This document shows positions 43,245-52,128 of a stretch of DNA of 64,000 bases, in pieces. How positions within the stretch are numbered: position 1 is the stretch's first letter; each line of letters opens with the position of its first letter. The DNA is from Agromyces aureus. Its GTDB lineage: Bacteria; Actinomycetota; Actinomycetes; Actinomycetales; Microbacteriaceae. The position numbers and the translations under genes were made by a program. The DNA lies in assembly GCF_001660485.1 (NCBI RefSeq), contig NZ_CP013979.1, positions 3,968,001 to 4,032,000 on the forward strand. The letters are read 5' to 3'. Below the pieces are notes generated by a model, which was not told where the DNA came from, made no database searches, and worked only from the letters and a program-made list of their open reading frames with translations.

Positions 43245-44267
43245 TCAGGCTCCGGTGCGCCGCCGCGGCATCCGGAGCCGGCCCTGCGCCAGCAGGATGC
43301 CGAGCAGCACGAGCAGCGCCCCGATCGGCTCGTGCCAGGAGAAGCGCTCCCCGAGCAGGATGAAGCCGAGCGCGACACCCACGAGCGGCGTCACGTAGGT
43401 GACCGTGGAGGTGGCCGTCGGACCCCAGGCGCGCAACACGTTGATGTTCCAGATGTACGCGAGGCCCGTGCCGAGGATGCCGAGCGCGAGCAGCGAGGCG
43501 ACGACGGTCCAGTCGAGGTCGACCGGTTCGAGCGCGAGCCACGGCGTGAGCGCGAGCATCACGAGCGCCGACACGCCGATCGAGAGGAACGCGAACGTCG
43601 CGGGCGCGATCGGACGCTGGCTGAGGAACTTGCGCTGGTACCCGAACGTGAAGCCGTAGCAGAGGGTGGCCACGAGACAGGCGAGCTGCCCGGCGAGCGA
43701 CCCGGTGAGCGCCGAGTACTGCCATGGGCCGATCACCACGATGACGCCGAGGATGCCGACCGCGACGCCCGCCCACTTGCCGAGCCCGAGCTTCTCGACC
43801 CGGAACACGAGCGTGGCCATGAGGGCCGTCATGATCGGCGTCGTCGCGTTGTAGATCGACGCGAGACTCGACGAGACGTACTGCTCGGCCCACGCGAAGC
43901 ACAGGTACGGGATCACGCACGTCGTGAGCGACACCACGAGGAAGTGCACCCAGACGATGCCCTCGCGCGGCAGCAGCGGCCCCGGCGTGCCGTCGGGTCT
44001 CGCGACGCGGGGCCGCATGATCAGCACGATGATGCCGAGCGCGAGGCCGCCGAGCACCGTGCGCGACCACGCGACCTGCCCGAACGAGACGCCCTCGAGC
44101 GCGACCTTCATGAAGAGGAAGCTCGATCCCCACACGAGGCCCATCGCGATGAACTGCAGCAGCGTCGATACGCTCCGACCCTGACGAGGGGCGGATGCCG
44201 CGGGGCCGGCGGGTGCGGTGACGGGGGCGGCCGCTGGGCGGGCTGCGGGGGTGGGGCTCGAACTCAC
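43245..44267 (-). CDS. EamA/DMT-family transporter
   Basis: 340 residues, ten helices in two EamA halves (LLQFIAMGLVWGSSFLFMKVALEGVSFGQVAWSRTVLG and the second with YQRKFLSQRPIAPATFAFLSIGVSALVMLA, ending LGERFSWHEPIGALLVLLGILL). An N-terminal 35-residue Ala/Pro region precedes it. GTG start with TAGCCT 6 nt upstream on the minus strand. It probably exports metabolites such as amino acids or drugs; the substrate is unknown. Confidence 0.9.
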   Translation of the reverse strand: MSSSPTPAARPAAAPVTAPAGPAASAPRQGRSVSTLLQFIAMGLVWGSSFLFMKVALEGVSFGQVAWSRTVLGGLALGIIVLIMRPRVARPDGTPGPLLPREGIVWVHFLVVSLTTCVIPYLCFAWAEQYVSSSLASIYNATTPIMTALMATLVFRVEKLGLGKWAGVAVGILGVIVVIGPWQYSALTGSLAGQLACLVATLCYGFTFGYQRKFLSQRPIAPATFAFLSIGVSALVMLALTPWLALEPVDLDWTVVASLLALGILGTGLAYIWNINVLRAWGPTATSTVTYVTPLVGVALGFILLGERFSWHEPIGALLVLLGILLAQGRLRMPRRRTGA

Positions 44268-44432
44268 CTTGCGAGGCTACGCCCGTGCGCGATGCGCTCC
44301 GAGCCGTTGACGGCTCGATGTCCGGAATCCGCCGAATGACGGCAGGGTCTCGCCGTCGCTGGTCTCCGCCCGCCTGCCCGCCTTCCCGCCCGCCTGCCCT
44401 TCCTCCCCTCACGGCAGCAGCACGCACGGCAT

Positions 44433-44446
44433 TGCAAACGCTTGCA
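44433..44446. promoter_or_regulatory. LacI-family operator
   Basis: TGCAAACGCTTGCA is a palindrome (arms TGCAA/TTGCA) typical of LacI/GalR-family binding sites. It lies 34-47 bp upstream of the PfkB kinase ATG, just before its -10-like TAGGCT (44467-44472). The regulator gene is not in the window. Confidence 0.75.
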
Positions 44447-44479
44447 CCCCACAGCGCCCGGAGCCATAGGCTGGCCCGC

Positions 44480-45376
44480 ATGACCACTCCCATCGTGATC
44501 TCCGGCGCCGCCTCGTGGAACCGCATCGTGCTGCTCGACCGCCTGCCGGAGCCCGTGCCGCACATGCAGTTCGCGCTCGGCGAGCACGAGACGATCGGCG
44601 GCACGTCCGCGGGCAAGGCGCTCGGACTCGTCGGGCTCGGACACGCGGTGCGCCTGCACACCCTCATCGGCGCGGATGCCGACGGCGAGCGCGTGCGGCG
44701 GCTGCTCGCGGCATCCGGAATCGAGGTCGACGACCTGCCCGCCGACGCCACCGAGCGGCACCTCAACCTGATGACCCCCGCCGGCGAGCGCGTGTCGCTC
44801 TACCTCTCGACGCCCGCCGACCCGGGCACGCCCGCGTCGCCCGACCTCGTTCAGGCGATGACGGATGCCGCGGCGATCGTGCTCGACCTCTCGGAGCGTT
44901 CGCGCGGGCTCATCGCCACGGCCCGCGCGACCGGGCGGCCGATCTGGACCGACATCCACGACTACGACGGCACCGCGGAGTTCCACCGCCCCTTCATCGA
45001 GGCCGCGGACTGGATCTTCATGAACGCCGACCGCATCGGCGACGACCCGGTGCCGTTCATGCGCGGGTGCGTGCAGGGCGGGGCATCCGTCGTCGTCTGC
45101 ACGCTCGGGGCACGGGGCGCGGTGGCCGTCGATGCCACCCTCGCGGAGCATCGGGTGGCCGCCGTGCCGGTCGAGGTCGTCGACACGAACGGGGCGGGCG
45201 ACGCGTTCATGTCGGGCGTGCTCGACGCGCACCTGGCGGGGGCCTCGCTCGCGGCCGCCCTCGAGGCGGGCGCCATGCACGCGTCGACCGTGCTCACGAC
45301 GCGGCACCTGCACCCGTCGCTCGATGCGCTGCTCGGGGCCTCGCCGGTCGAGGAGCGCGGCGCACTCGATCGATAG
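44480..45376 (+). CDS. PfkB-family carbohydrate kinase
   Basis: 298 residues. The fold is of the ribokinase type: N-terminal VISGAASWNRIVLLDRLPEPVPH, GGTSAGKALGLVGLGHAVRLHTLIGADADG, and the C-terminal catalytic signature VEVVDTNGAGDAFMSGVL with the catalytic Asp in NGAGDAF. It phosphorylates a sugar or nucleoside with ATP; the substrate is not determined. A LacI-type operator upstream implies induction by a carbohydrate. TAGGCT is 7 nt before the ATG (leaderless type). It lies 50 bp ahead of the MarR gene, whose operator begins just after the kinase stop. Confidence 0.9.
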   Translation: MTTPIVISGAASWNRIVLLDRLPEPVPHMQFALGEHETIGGTSAGKALGLVGLGHAVRLHTLIGADADGERVRRLLAASGIEVDDLPADATERHLNLMTPAGERVSLYLSTPADPGTPASPDLVQAMTDAAAIVLDLSERSRGLIATARATGRPIWTDIHDYDGTAEFHRPFIEAADWIFMNADRIGDDPVPFMRGCVQGGASVVVCTLGARGAVAVDATLAEHRVAAVPVEVVDTNGAGDAFMSGVLDAHLAGASLAAALEAGAMHASTVLTTRHLHPSLDALLGASPVEERGALDR

Positions 45377-45378
45377 AT

Positions 45379-45408
45379 AGACAGTTGAACTGTGCAGTTT
45401 GACTGTCT
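45379..45408. promoter_or_regulatory. Nested palindromic operator of the MarR gene
   Basis: Inner arms AACTG / CAGTT (45388-45392 and 45395-45399) and outer arms AGACAGT / ACTGTCT (45379-45385 and 45402-45408) share the centre 45393.5. The site lies between the PfkB stop and the MarR -10 box TACGGT (45415-45420), in the most AT-rich part of the local sequence, and should bind the MarR dimer. Confidence 0.72.
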
Positions 45409-45426
45409 AACTGCTACGGTGGGCGC

Positions 45427-45876
45427 ATGCCCGACGCCGTCGACCCCGACCTCGACCTCGAAGCCGTCGCCGACGCCCTGCGCGTGACGATCTCGCGCCT
45501 CGCGCGCAAGGTGCGCACCGAAGGCGGCATGCAGGAGTTCACGCCCAGCCAGACGGCGGTCGTCCGCATGCTCAGCGAGATCGACGGCGGAGCCACGATC
45601 GCCGAGCTCGCCAGGCTCGAGAACGTTCGCCCCCAGTCGATGAGCGCGACCGTCGGCGAACTCGCCGACGCCGGCATCGTCGACCGCAGGCCGGACCCCA
45701 CCGACGGCCGGGCCAGGCTCGTGTTCCTCACCGACTCGGCGCAGTCCGCGATCCGGCGCGCTCGTGCCAACAAGACCGGCTGGTTCGCGAGCGCCATGCG
45801 CGACCGCCTCTCCCCCGCCGAGCAGCGCACGCTCGCCGAGGCGGCCCGGCTGTTCGACCGCCTGCTCGCCCCCTGA
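45427..45876 (+). CDS. MarR-family transcriptional regulator
   Basis: 149 residues. Winged helix-turn-helix: EFTPSQTAVVRMLSEIDGGATIAELARLENVRPQSMSATVGELADAGIVDRRPDPTDGRARLVFLTDSAQ. Long N- and C-terminal helices form the dimer core. TACGGT 6 nt before the ATG suggests a leaderless start. A nested palindrome immediately upstream should be its operator. The isochorismatase-family gene 97 bp downstream is its likely co-transcribed target. Confidence 0.92.
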   Translation: MPDAVDPDLDLEAVADALRVTISRLARKVRTEGGMQEFTPSQTAVVRMLSEIDGGATIAELARLENVRPQSMSATVGELADAGIVDRRPDPTDGRARLVFLTDSAQSAIRRARANKTGWFASAMRDRLSPAEQRTLAEAARLFDRLLAP

Positions 45877-45973
45877 CCTCACCCGCTCGACCCCCGGCCT
45901 CGACCCCCGGCCTGCTCGACCCGAACCCCCGCCTGCTCGACCCGAGCCGGCCCGCCACTCGCGAAGGAATCCC

Positions 45974-46588
45974 ATGACCCTCAGCACCATCGACCCCACC
46001 GTCGCCCTCGTCGTCATCGACCTGCAGCACCTCATCGTCGCGCGCTACGACGAGCACGGCTCCGCGGCGGCCGTGGCGAAGGCCGCCGAGCTCGCCGACG
46101 CGTTCCGCGAGCGCGGGCTGCCCGTCGCGCTCGTGCGCGCCGTCGGCCAGGCACCCGGCCGCACGGAGCAGGGGGCTGCGCGTGCCGCTGCGGCGGCCGC
46201 GGCGACATCCGCGTCCGGCACCGGCGCCGACCCGGCCGCCGCCCTGCTGCCCGAGGCGATGGAGATCGTGCCCGAACTCGATGGCACCGGCATCCGCGTC
46301 ACGAAGCGCACCTGGGGCGCGTTCCACGAGACCGACCTGCACGAGCAGCTGCAGCGGGCGGGCGTCACGCAGATCGTGCTCGCCGGCATCGCCACCACGA
46401 AGGGCGTCGAGTCGACCGCGCGCGCCGCGCACGAGCACGGCTACCACGTGACGTTCGCGACCGACGCGATGACCGACGACGACCTCGCCGCGCACGGGCA
46501 CAGCATCGACGTCGTCTTCCCCGGCCTCGGCGAGACCGGCACGACTGCCGAGGTCATCGCCCTGCTGCCGGCGGCACCGACCGAGTAA
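45974..46588 (+). CDS. Isochorismatase-family hydrolase lacking the catalytic Cys
   Basis: 204 residues from ATG 45974. The family fold is clear: VALVVIDLQHLIV (first Asp), then the Lys in RVTKRTWGAFHETDLHEQLQRAGVTQIVLAGIATTKGVESTARAAHEHGYHVTFATDAM. In cysteine-hydrolase members the block reads GVATDxCVxxTAxDA; here the Cys position is Gly (ATTKGVEST). True isochorismatases such as PhzD also have Gly there, while nicotinamidase-like enzymes need the Cys. An Ala-rich insert of about 20 residues precedes the Lys. Probably controlled by the MarR protein. A hairpin follows the stop. Confidence 0.88.
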   Translation: MTLSTIDPTVALVVIDLQHLIVARYDEHGSAAAVAKAAELADAFRERGLPVALVRAVGQAPGRTEQGAARAAAAAAATSASGTGADPAAALLPEAMEIVPELDGTGIRVTKRTWGAFHETDLHEQLQRAGVTQIVLAGIATTKGVESTARAAHEHGYHVTFATDAMTDDDLAAHGHSIDVVFPGLGETGTTAEVIALLPAAPTE

Positions 46589-46611
46589 GGCGTCGGCATC
46601 GCGCCGACGCC
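46589..46611 (+). terminator. Hairpin terminator after the isochorismatase-family gene
   Basis: Perfect 9-bp arms GGCGTCGGC (46589-46597) and GCCGACGCC (46603-46611), loop of 5 nt, starting right after the TAA stop. Confidence 0.65.
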
Positions 46612-46701
46612 CCGGCGCCGACGGCGGCCCGAAGGCGGCCCGACGGCGGGAGACGCCCGACGTCGTTGCCGTACGCCGTCCACTCGCAGGCCGTGAGTGC
46701 C

Positions 46702-46707
46702 TAGGCT
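46702..46707 (+). promoter_or_regulatory. -10 box of leaderless lpdA
   Basis: TAGGCT followed by GGACGC and the ATG at 46714, identical over 12 bp to the kynA start region. Confidence 0.6.
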
Positions 46708-46713
46708 GGACGC

Positions 46714-48114
<1,401 letters not shown>

Positions 48115-48144
48115 AGGCGAGAGCCTCGGAGAAGGGCGGATCCC

Positions 48145-48342
48145 ATGAACTTCGTGCTCATCGTGGTCGGAGGCCTGCTGACCCTGTCTGGCGTGATCTG
48201 GACGCTGCAGGGCGTCGGCATCCTGCCCGGATCGGCCATGAGCGGCGTGACGCTGTGGGCCATCGTGGGGCCGATCGTCGCGGTCGTCGGCGTCGCGCTG
48301 CTCAGCTGGGGCATCGTGCGCAAGCGGCGCGCCCGGCCCTAG
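48145..48342 (+). CDS. Small two-TM membrane protein
   Basis: 65 residues: two hydrophobic helices (FVLIVVGGLLTLSGVIWTLQGVGIL and TLWAIVGPIVAVVGVALLSWGIV) and a basic end (RKRRARP). Similar short proteins are common in actinobacteria and have no known function. AGAAGG (48129-48134) serves as Shine-Dalgarno. It is 30 bp downstream of lpdA. Confidence 0.75.
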   Translation: MNFVLIVVGGLLTLSGVIWTLQGVGILPGSAMSGVTLWAIVGPIVAVVGVALLSWGIVRKRRARP

Positions 48343-48354
48343 CTGCGCGACGCG

Positions 48355-48446
48355 CGTCGGCGCAACTCCGGATCAGCGGCGCGACACGCCGTCAGTCCCG
48401 CGCGCCGCGCCCGGTGACGCCCTCGAGCTCCGGAGTTGCGCCGACG
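48355..48446. repeat. Perfect 18-bp inverted repeat flanking 56 bp
   Basis: CGTCGGCGCAACTCCGGA (48355-48372) and its exact complement TCCGGAGTTGCGCCGACG (48429-48446). The enclosed 56 bp is G+C-rich and carries no reading frame of note. Confidence 0.85.
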
Positions 48447-48490
48447 ACGGCGGCCGGGCCGGGTACGGAGAAGCCGCCCGGGCACAGCAC

Positions 48491-48536
48491 AGCGGGGCGG
48501 ATGCCGCGACCGACCGGTCGTGACATCCGCCCCGCT
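48491..48536. terminator. Hairpin terminator
   Basis: Arms AGCGGGGCGGATG (48491-48503) and CATCCGCCCCGCT (48524-48536), perfect over 13 bp, with a 20-nt loop that includes the smaller dyad CGACCGACCGGTCG. Confidence 0.65.
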
Positions 48537-48629
48537 TCGGTTCATTCGGCGCGGCATGGGCAGGCATTCCCGCCGCGCCGAAGTCCGTTCCGGAGGAGGG
48601 CGTTCCCCAGCCCGCCCCCGGAACTCCGG

Positions 48630-48658
48630 CCGACCGGCGGCCCCCTGCCGCCGGTCGG
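48630..48658 (-). terminator. Hairpin terminator after the actP gene
   Basis: Arms CCGACCGGCGG (48630-48640) and CCGCCGGTCGG (48648-48658), perfect over 11 bp, 7-nt loop, starting 6 bp beyond the actP stop. Confidence 0.7.
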
Positions 48659-48664
48659 AACCTC

Positions 48665-50311
48665 CTAGTGCTGCGTCGCCTTCTCGGCTCCGATTCCGGT
48701 CAGCGAGCGCACCTCCATCTCGGACTGCTTCTTCGGGTCCTCGACCGTCTTGTCGAGGAGCGTCACGATCCAGCCGAGCAGGAACGCCAGCGGGATCGAG
48801 ATGATGCCGGGGTTCGAGAGCGGGAAGAAGGCGAAGTTGATATCGGCCGTCTTCAGCATCGACGTCTCGGAGCCCGAGACGACCGGCGAGAAGACGATGA
48901 GCACGATGGCCGAGATGAGGCCGCCGTACATGCTCCAGAGCGCGCCCTTGGTGGTGAAGCGCTTCCAGAACAGCGAGTAGATGATCGTCGGCAGGTTCGC
49001 CGAGGCCGCCACCGCGAAGGCCAGCGCGACGAGGAACGCCACGTTCTGGCCGTTCGCCCCGATGCCGCCGAGGATGGCGACGACGCCGATCACGAGCACC
49101 GTGCGGCGCGCGACCTTGACCTCCGCGCCGGCGGCGGGCTTGCCCTTCTTGATGACGCTCGCGTAGATGTCGTGCGCGAACGACGCCGCGGCCGTGATCG
49201 TGAGGCCGGCGACCACCGCGAGGATCGTCGCGAACGCGATCGCCGAGATGAGGCCGAGCAGGAACGGCCCGCCGAGGGCGAAGGCGAGCAGCGGGGCCGC
49301 CGAGTTGGCACCTCCGGGTGCCGCCGCGATGACGTCGGCACCGACGAGCGCTGCGGCGCCGTAGCCGAGCACGAGCGTGAACACGTAGAAGATGCCGATG
49401 AGCCAGATCGCCCAGACGACCGACTTGCGGGCCTCCTTCGCGGTGGGCACCGTGTAGAAGCGCATGAGCACGTGCGGCAGGGCCGCGGTGCCGAGCACGA
49501 GCGCGAGGCCGAGCGAGACGAAGTCGATCTTCGAGATGTCCGAGACGCCGTACTTGAGGCCCGGGTCGAGGATCGCCGGGTTGCCGGCCACCTCGACCGC
49601 GTTGTCGAGCAGCGCGCTGAAGTTGAAGCCGTACATCGCGAGCACCCACACGGTCATCACGCCGGCGCCGGCGATGAGCATGACCGCCTTGATGATCTGC
49701 ACCCAGGTGGTGCCCTTCATGCCGCCGATGAGCACGTAGAGGATCATCAGCGCGCCGACGACCGTGATGACGAGCGACTGGCCGAGCGTGTCGGTGATGC
49801 CGAGCAGCAGCGAGACCAGGCCGCCGGCTCCCGCCATCTGCGCGAGCAGGTAGAAGAAGCAGACCACGAGCGTCGTGATCGCCGCGGCGATGCGCACGGG
49901 GCGCTGCTTGAGGCGGAACGAGAGCACGTCGGCCATCGTGTAGCGGCCGGTGTTGCGCAGCAGCTCGGCGACGAGCAGCAGGGCCACGAGCCACGCGACG
50001 AGGAAGCCGATCGAGTAGAGGAACCCGTCGTAGCCGGTGATCGCGATCGCACCGACGATGCCGAGGAACGACGCCGCCGAGAGGTAGTCGCCCGCGATGG
50101 CCGAGCCGTTCTGGCCGCCGGTGAACGAGCGACCGGCCGCGTAGTAGTCGGCCGCGGTCTTGTTGTTGCGGCTGGCGCGGAACACGATGACCATCGTGAT
50201 CGCGACGAAGGCGCCGAAGATGGCGATGTTCAGCCAAGGGTCGCCGGGCGAGGTCGAGGCGGCCTCCGCGGCGACGCCGGCGTGCACGGCGCTGGCGGTG
50301 ACGGCGCTCAT
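48665..50311 (-). CDS. actP: SSS-family cation/acetate symporter (ActP-like)
   Basis: 548 residues with 13 or so helices. ActP-type landmarks are FRASRNNKTAADYYAAGRSFTGGQNGSAIAGDYLSAASFLGIVGAIAITGYDGFLYSIGFLVAWLVALLLVAELLRNTGRYTMADVL, the Na+-site region LPHVLMRFYTVPTAKEARKSVVWA and SSS motif GTTWVQIIKAVML. It imports acetate or other short carboxylates with Na+ or H+. Its ATG overlaps the stop of an upstream DUF485 gene, the usual partner of ActP. The operon is divergent from a LytS/LytTR system. Confidence 0.88.
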   Translation of the reverse strand: MSAVTASAVHAGVAAEAASTSPGDPWLNIAIFGAFVAITMVIVFRASRNNKTAADYYAAGRSFTGGQNGSAIAGDYLSAASFLGIVGAIAITGYDGFLYSIGFLVAWLVALLLVAELLRNTGRYTMADVLSFRLKQRPVRIAAAITTLVVCFFYLLAQMAGAGGLVSLLLGITDTLGQSLVITVVGALMILYVLIGGMKGTTWVQIIKAVMLIAGAGVMTVWVLAMYGFNFSALLDNAVEVAGNPAILDPGLKYGVSDISKIDFVSLGLALVLGTAALPHVLMRFYTVPTAKEARKSVVWAIWLIGIFYVFTLVLGYGAAALVGADVIAAAPGGANSAAPLLAFALGGPFLLGLISAIAFATILAVVAGLTITAAASFAHDIYASVIKKGKPAAGAEVKVARRTVLVIGVVAILGGIGANGQNVAFLVALAFAVAASANLPTIIYSLFWKRFTTKGALWSMYGGLISAIVLIVFSPVVSGSETSMLKTADINFAFFPLSNPGIISIPLAFLLGWIVTLLDKTVEDPKKQSEMEVRSLTGIGAEKATQH

Positions 50312-50679
50312 CGGGCCACCGCCTGGGTGTCGAACTCGGCGCCGGACTCGATCTCGTCGCGGATCTCGGCCGCGATCGGGTCGAGGCGACGGTTGGCGTA
50401 GCTGACGTACCACATGGTCACGGCGAAGGTCGTGACGACCTGCGCGAGGCCGAGCACCATGGCGAGGTTGACGCTGCCGAACACGCGCGTCGACATGAAG
50501 TCGTGCGCGTAGACGGCGAGCAGCACGTAGGCGAGGTACCAGACCAGGCACGCCGCGAGCACGGGGAACACGAACCGGCGGTGGCGACCGCGCAGCTCCT
50601 GGAATCGGGGTGATGCTTGCACCGCGGTGAAATCGACGTCGGGTTGCGTCGTCTCCGCGCTCAGGGCGTCGTTGCCCAT
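50308..50679 (-). CDS. DUF485 membrane protein, partner of ActP
   Basis: 123 residues from ATG 50679, with AAGGAGAG upstream. The DUF485 family is seen in FQELRGRHRRFVFPVLAACLVWYLAYVLLAVYAHDFMSTRVFGSVNLAMVLGLAQVVTTFAVTMWYVSYANRRLDPIAAEIR: two membrane helices flanked by soluble ends. The ATGA overlap couples it to actP. DUF485 proteins accompany acetate permeases (YjcH-ActP) and are probably accessory subunits. Confidence 0.92.
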   Translation of the reverse strand: MGNDALSAETTQPDVDFTAVQASPRFQELRGRHRRFVFPVLAACLVWYLAYVLLAVYAHDFMSTRVFGSVNLAMVLGLAQVVTTFAVTMWYVSYANRRLDPIAAEIRDEIESGAEFDTQAVAR

Positions 50680-50812
50680 GGCGTCTCTCCTTCGAGGGGG
50701 TCCGGCACGGGGGAAGGTCCGCGCCCACTGCGCACATCTGGTCGGCGGATGCCGGTGGCAGGCGAGCAGTGGCCCCATGCTGCCGCGTGCCCGGGCGGGC
50801 GTGGCCGCTTCG

Positions 50813-50885
50813 CCGTTCGTCGTCGGTGAACGGCACCGCTGGTGCGACGAACGGTTCGAAGGCGCCGATGAACGACGGCTACGCT
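50813..50885 (+). promoter_or_regulatory. Regulatory region with three 21-bp-spaced GAACG repeats and a -10 box
   Basis: GAACGG at 50828 and 50849 and GAACGA at 50870 are spaced exactly 21 bp apart, two helical turns, as LytTR proteins need. An inverted repeat, CCGTTCGTCG (50813-50822) and CGACGAACGG (50845-50854), overlaps the first two. TACGCT (50880-50885) is 7 nt before the LytS ATG and looks like the -10 box of a leaderless gene. Likely the binding site of the downstream LytTR regulator for both divergent operons. Confidence 0.6.
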
Positions 50886-50892
50886 TTCGAGC

Positions 50893-52128
50893 ATGCCCGA
50901 GTCGATGCTGCTCGCCGCGAGTGCCGGTGTCGTCGCCGGCGCCCTGGCGGTCGGCGTGGTGCTGCTGCTGCGCCGACTGGTGCTGGCGCAGCGCGAGCTC
51001 GGCACCGACGCCGAGCAGGCGACGTACCAGACGCTGCACCTCGCGAGCCGGGCGGCCGCGCACGTTCGCGGCGGGTTCGACGGGGCGGACGCGGCGCGCG
51101 CCGGCCGTTCCCTGCGCACGATGCTCGGCTGCGAGAGCCTCGCCCTCATCGACCCGGCAGGCCTCGTCACGGTCGACGGCGACAGCGCCGACGACCTGCG
51201 CGAGGTCGCGGCCGGGCTGGCCCTCGCCGCGCGGTCGTCGGGCAAGCCGCACGTGCAGCGCCGCATCGCGATCAACGGTCGGGAGACGGATGCCGTGGCC
51301 GCGCCGATCCTCGTCGGCGACCGTTCGGCCGGCGCGATCGTCGCGTTCGCCTCCCCCGTGCGCGCAGGGCTCGTGCGCGCCACGGGCGAGGTCGCGAGCT
51401 GGGTGGCCTCGCAGGTCGAGCTCGGAGAGCTCGACGCCTCACGGGCGGCGCTCGCCGAGGCCGAGGTGCGCGCCCTGCGCGCACAGATCAGCCCGCACTT
51501 CATCTACAACGCGCTGAACGCGATCGCGTCGTTCATCAACACCGACCCGGCGAAGGCGCGCGAGCTCGTGCTCGAGTTCGCCGACTTCACGCGGTACTCC
51601 TTCCGCCGCCACGGCGACTTCACGACGGTCGCCGAGGAGCTGCGCTCGATCGACAGCTACCTCGAGCTCGAACGCGCACGCTTCGGCGAGCGCCTGCGGG
51701 TCACGCTGCAGGTCGCACCCGAGGTGCTCTCGACGGTCGTGCCGTTCCTGTCGATCCAGCCGCTCGTCGAGAACGCGGTGCGGCACGGGCTCGAGTCGAA
51801 GGAGGGCGGCGGGCGCATCACGATCACCGCGGCCGACTCCGGCGCCTTCGCCGAGATCAGCGTCGAGGACGACGGCGTCGGCATCGACCCCGCCGTGCTC
51901 GAGGAGGTGCTCGCGGGTGGCTCGCCCGGCGAGCACGTGGGGCTGCGCAACGTCGACGCACGGCTGCGGCAGGTGTACGGCGAGGAGCACGGGCTCGTCG
52001 TCGAGACGAACCTCGGCGCCGGAACGCTCGTGCGCATGCGGGTGCCGAAGTCGCAGCCGAACTCCACGGCCGGCCCCAACCAGCACCCGCCGATCACCGC
52101 TTCGAGAGACGGGAGCCCCGCCAGATGA
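50893..52128 (+). CDS. LytS-type sensor histidine kinase
   Basis: 411 residues. One N-terminal membrane helix (LLAASAGVVAGALAVGVVLLLRRLVL), then a GAF-like sensor region (about 45-175), then the LytS His_kinase domain: phosphoacceptor His202 in AQISPHFIYNALNAIASFI, the ATPase with N box LSIQPLVENAVRHGLES and G box VEDDGVGIDPAV... GEHVGLRNVDARLRQVYG. LytS proteins usually have several membrane helices; here there is only one. The stop overlaps the response-regulator start (ATGA). It probably senses a carboxylate or cell-energy state, by analogy with the BtsSR and YpdAB pairs. Confidence 0.92.
   Translation: MPESMLLAASAGVVAGALAVGVVLLLRRLVLAQRELGTDAEQATYQTLHLASRAAAHVRGGFDGADAARAGRSLRTMLGCESLALIDPAGLVTVDGDSADDLREVAAGLALAARSSGKPHVQRRIAINGRETDAVAAPILVGDRSAGAIVAFASPVRAGLVRATGEVASWVASQVELGELDASRAALAEAEVRALRAQISPHFIYNALNAIASFINTDPAKARELVLEFADFTRYSFRRHGDFTTVAEELRSIDSYLELERARFGERLRVTLQVAPEVLSTVVPFLSIQPLVENAVRHGLESKEGGGRITITAADSGAFAEISVEDDGVGIDPAVLEEVLAGGSPGEHVGLRNVDARLRQVYGEEHGLVVETNLGAGTLVRMRVPKSQPNSTAGPNQHPPITASRDGSPAR

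Larger units (their letters stand above)
48343..48664. other. 322-bp convergent intergenic region with three inverted repeats
   Basis: It has no convincing gene. It holds a perfect 18-bp inverted repeat 56 bp apart (48355-48372 and 48429-48446) and two hairpins, 48491-48536 and 48630-48658. All three sit between the convergent lpdA-side gene and actP. The hairpins look like terminators; the longer inverted repeat resembles a mobile or REP-like element. Confidence 0.7.
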
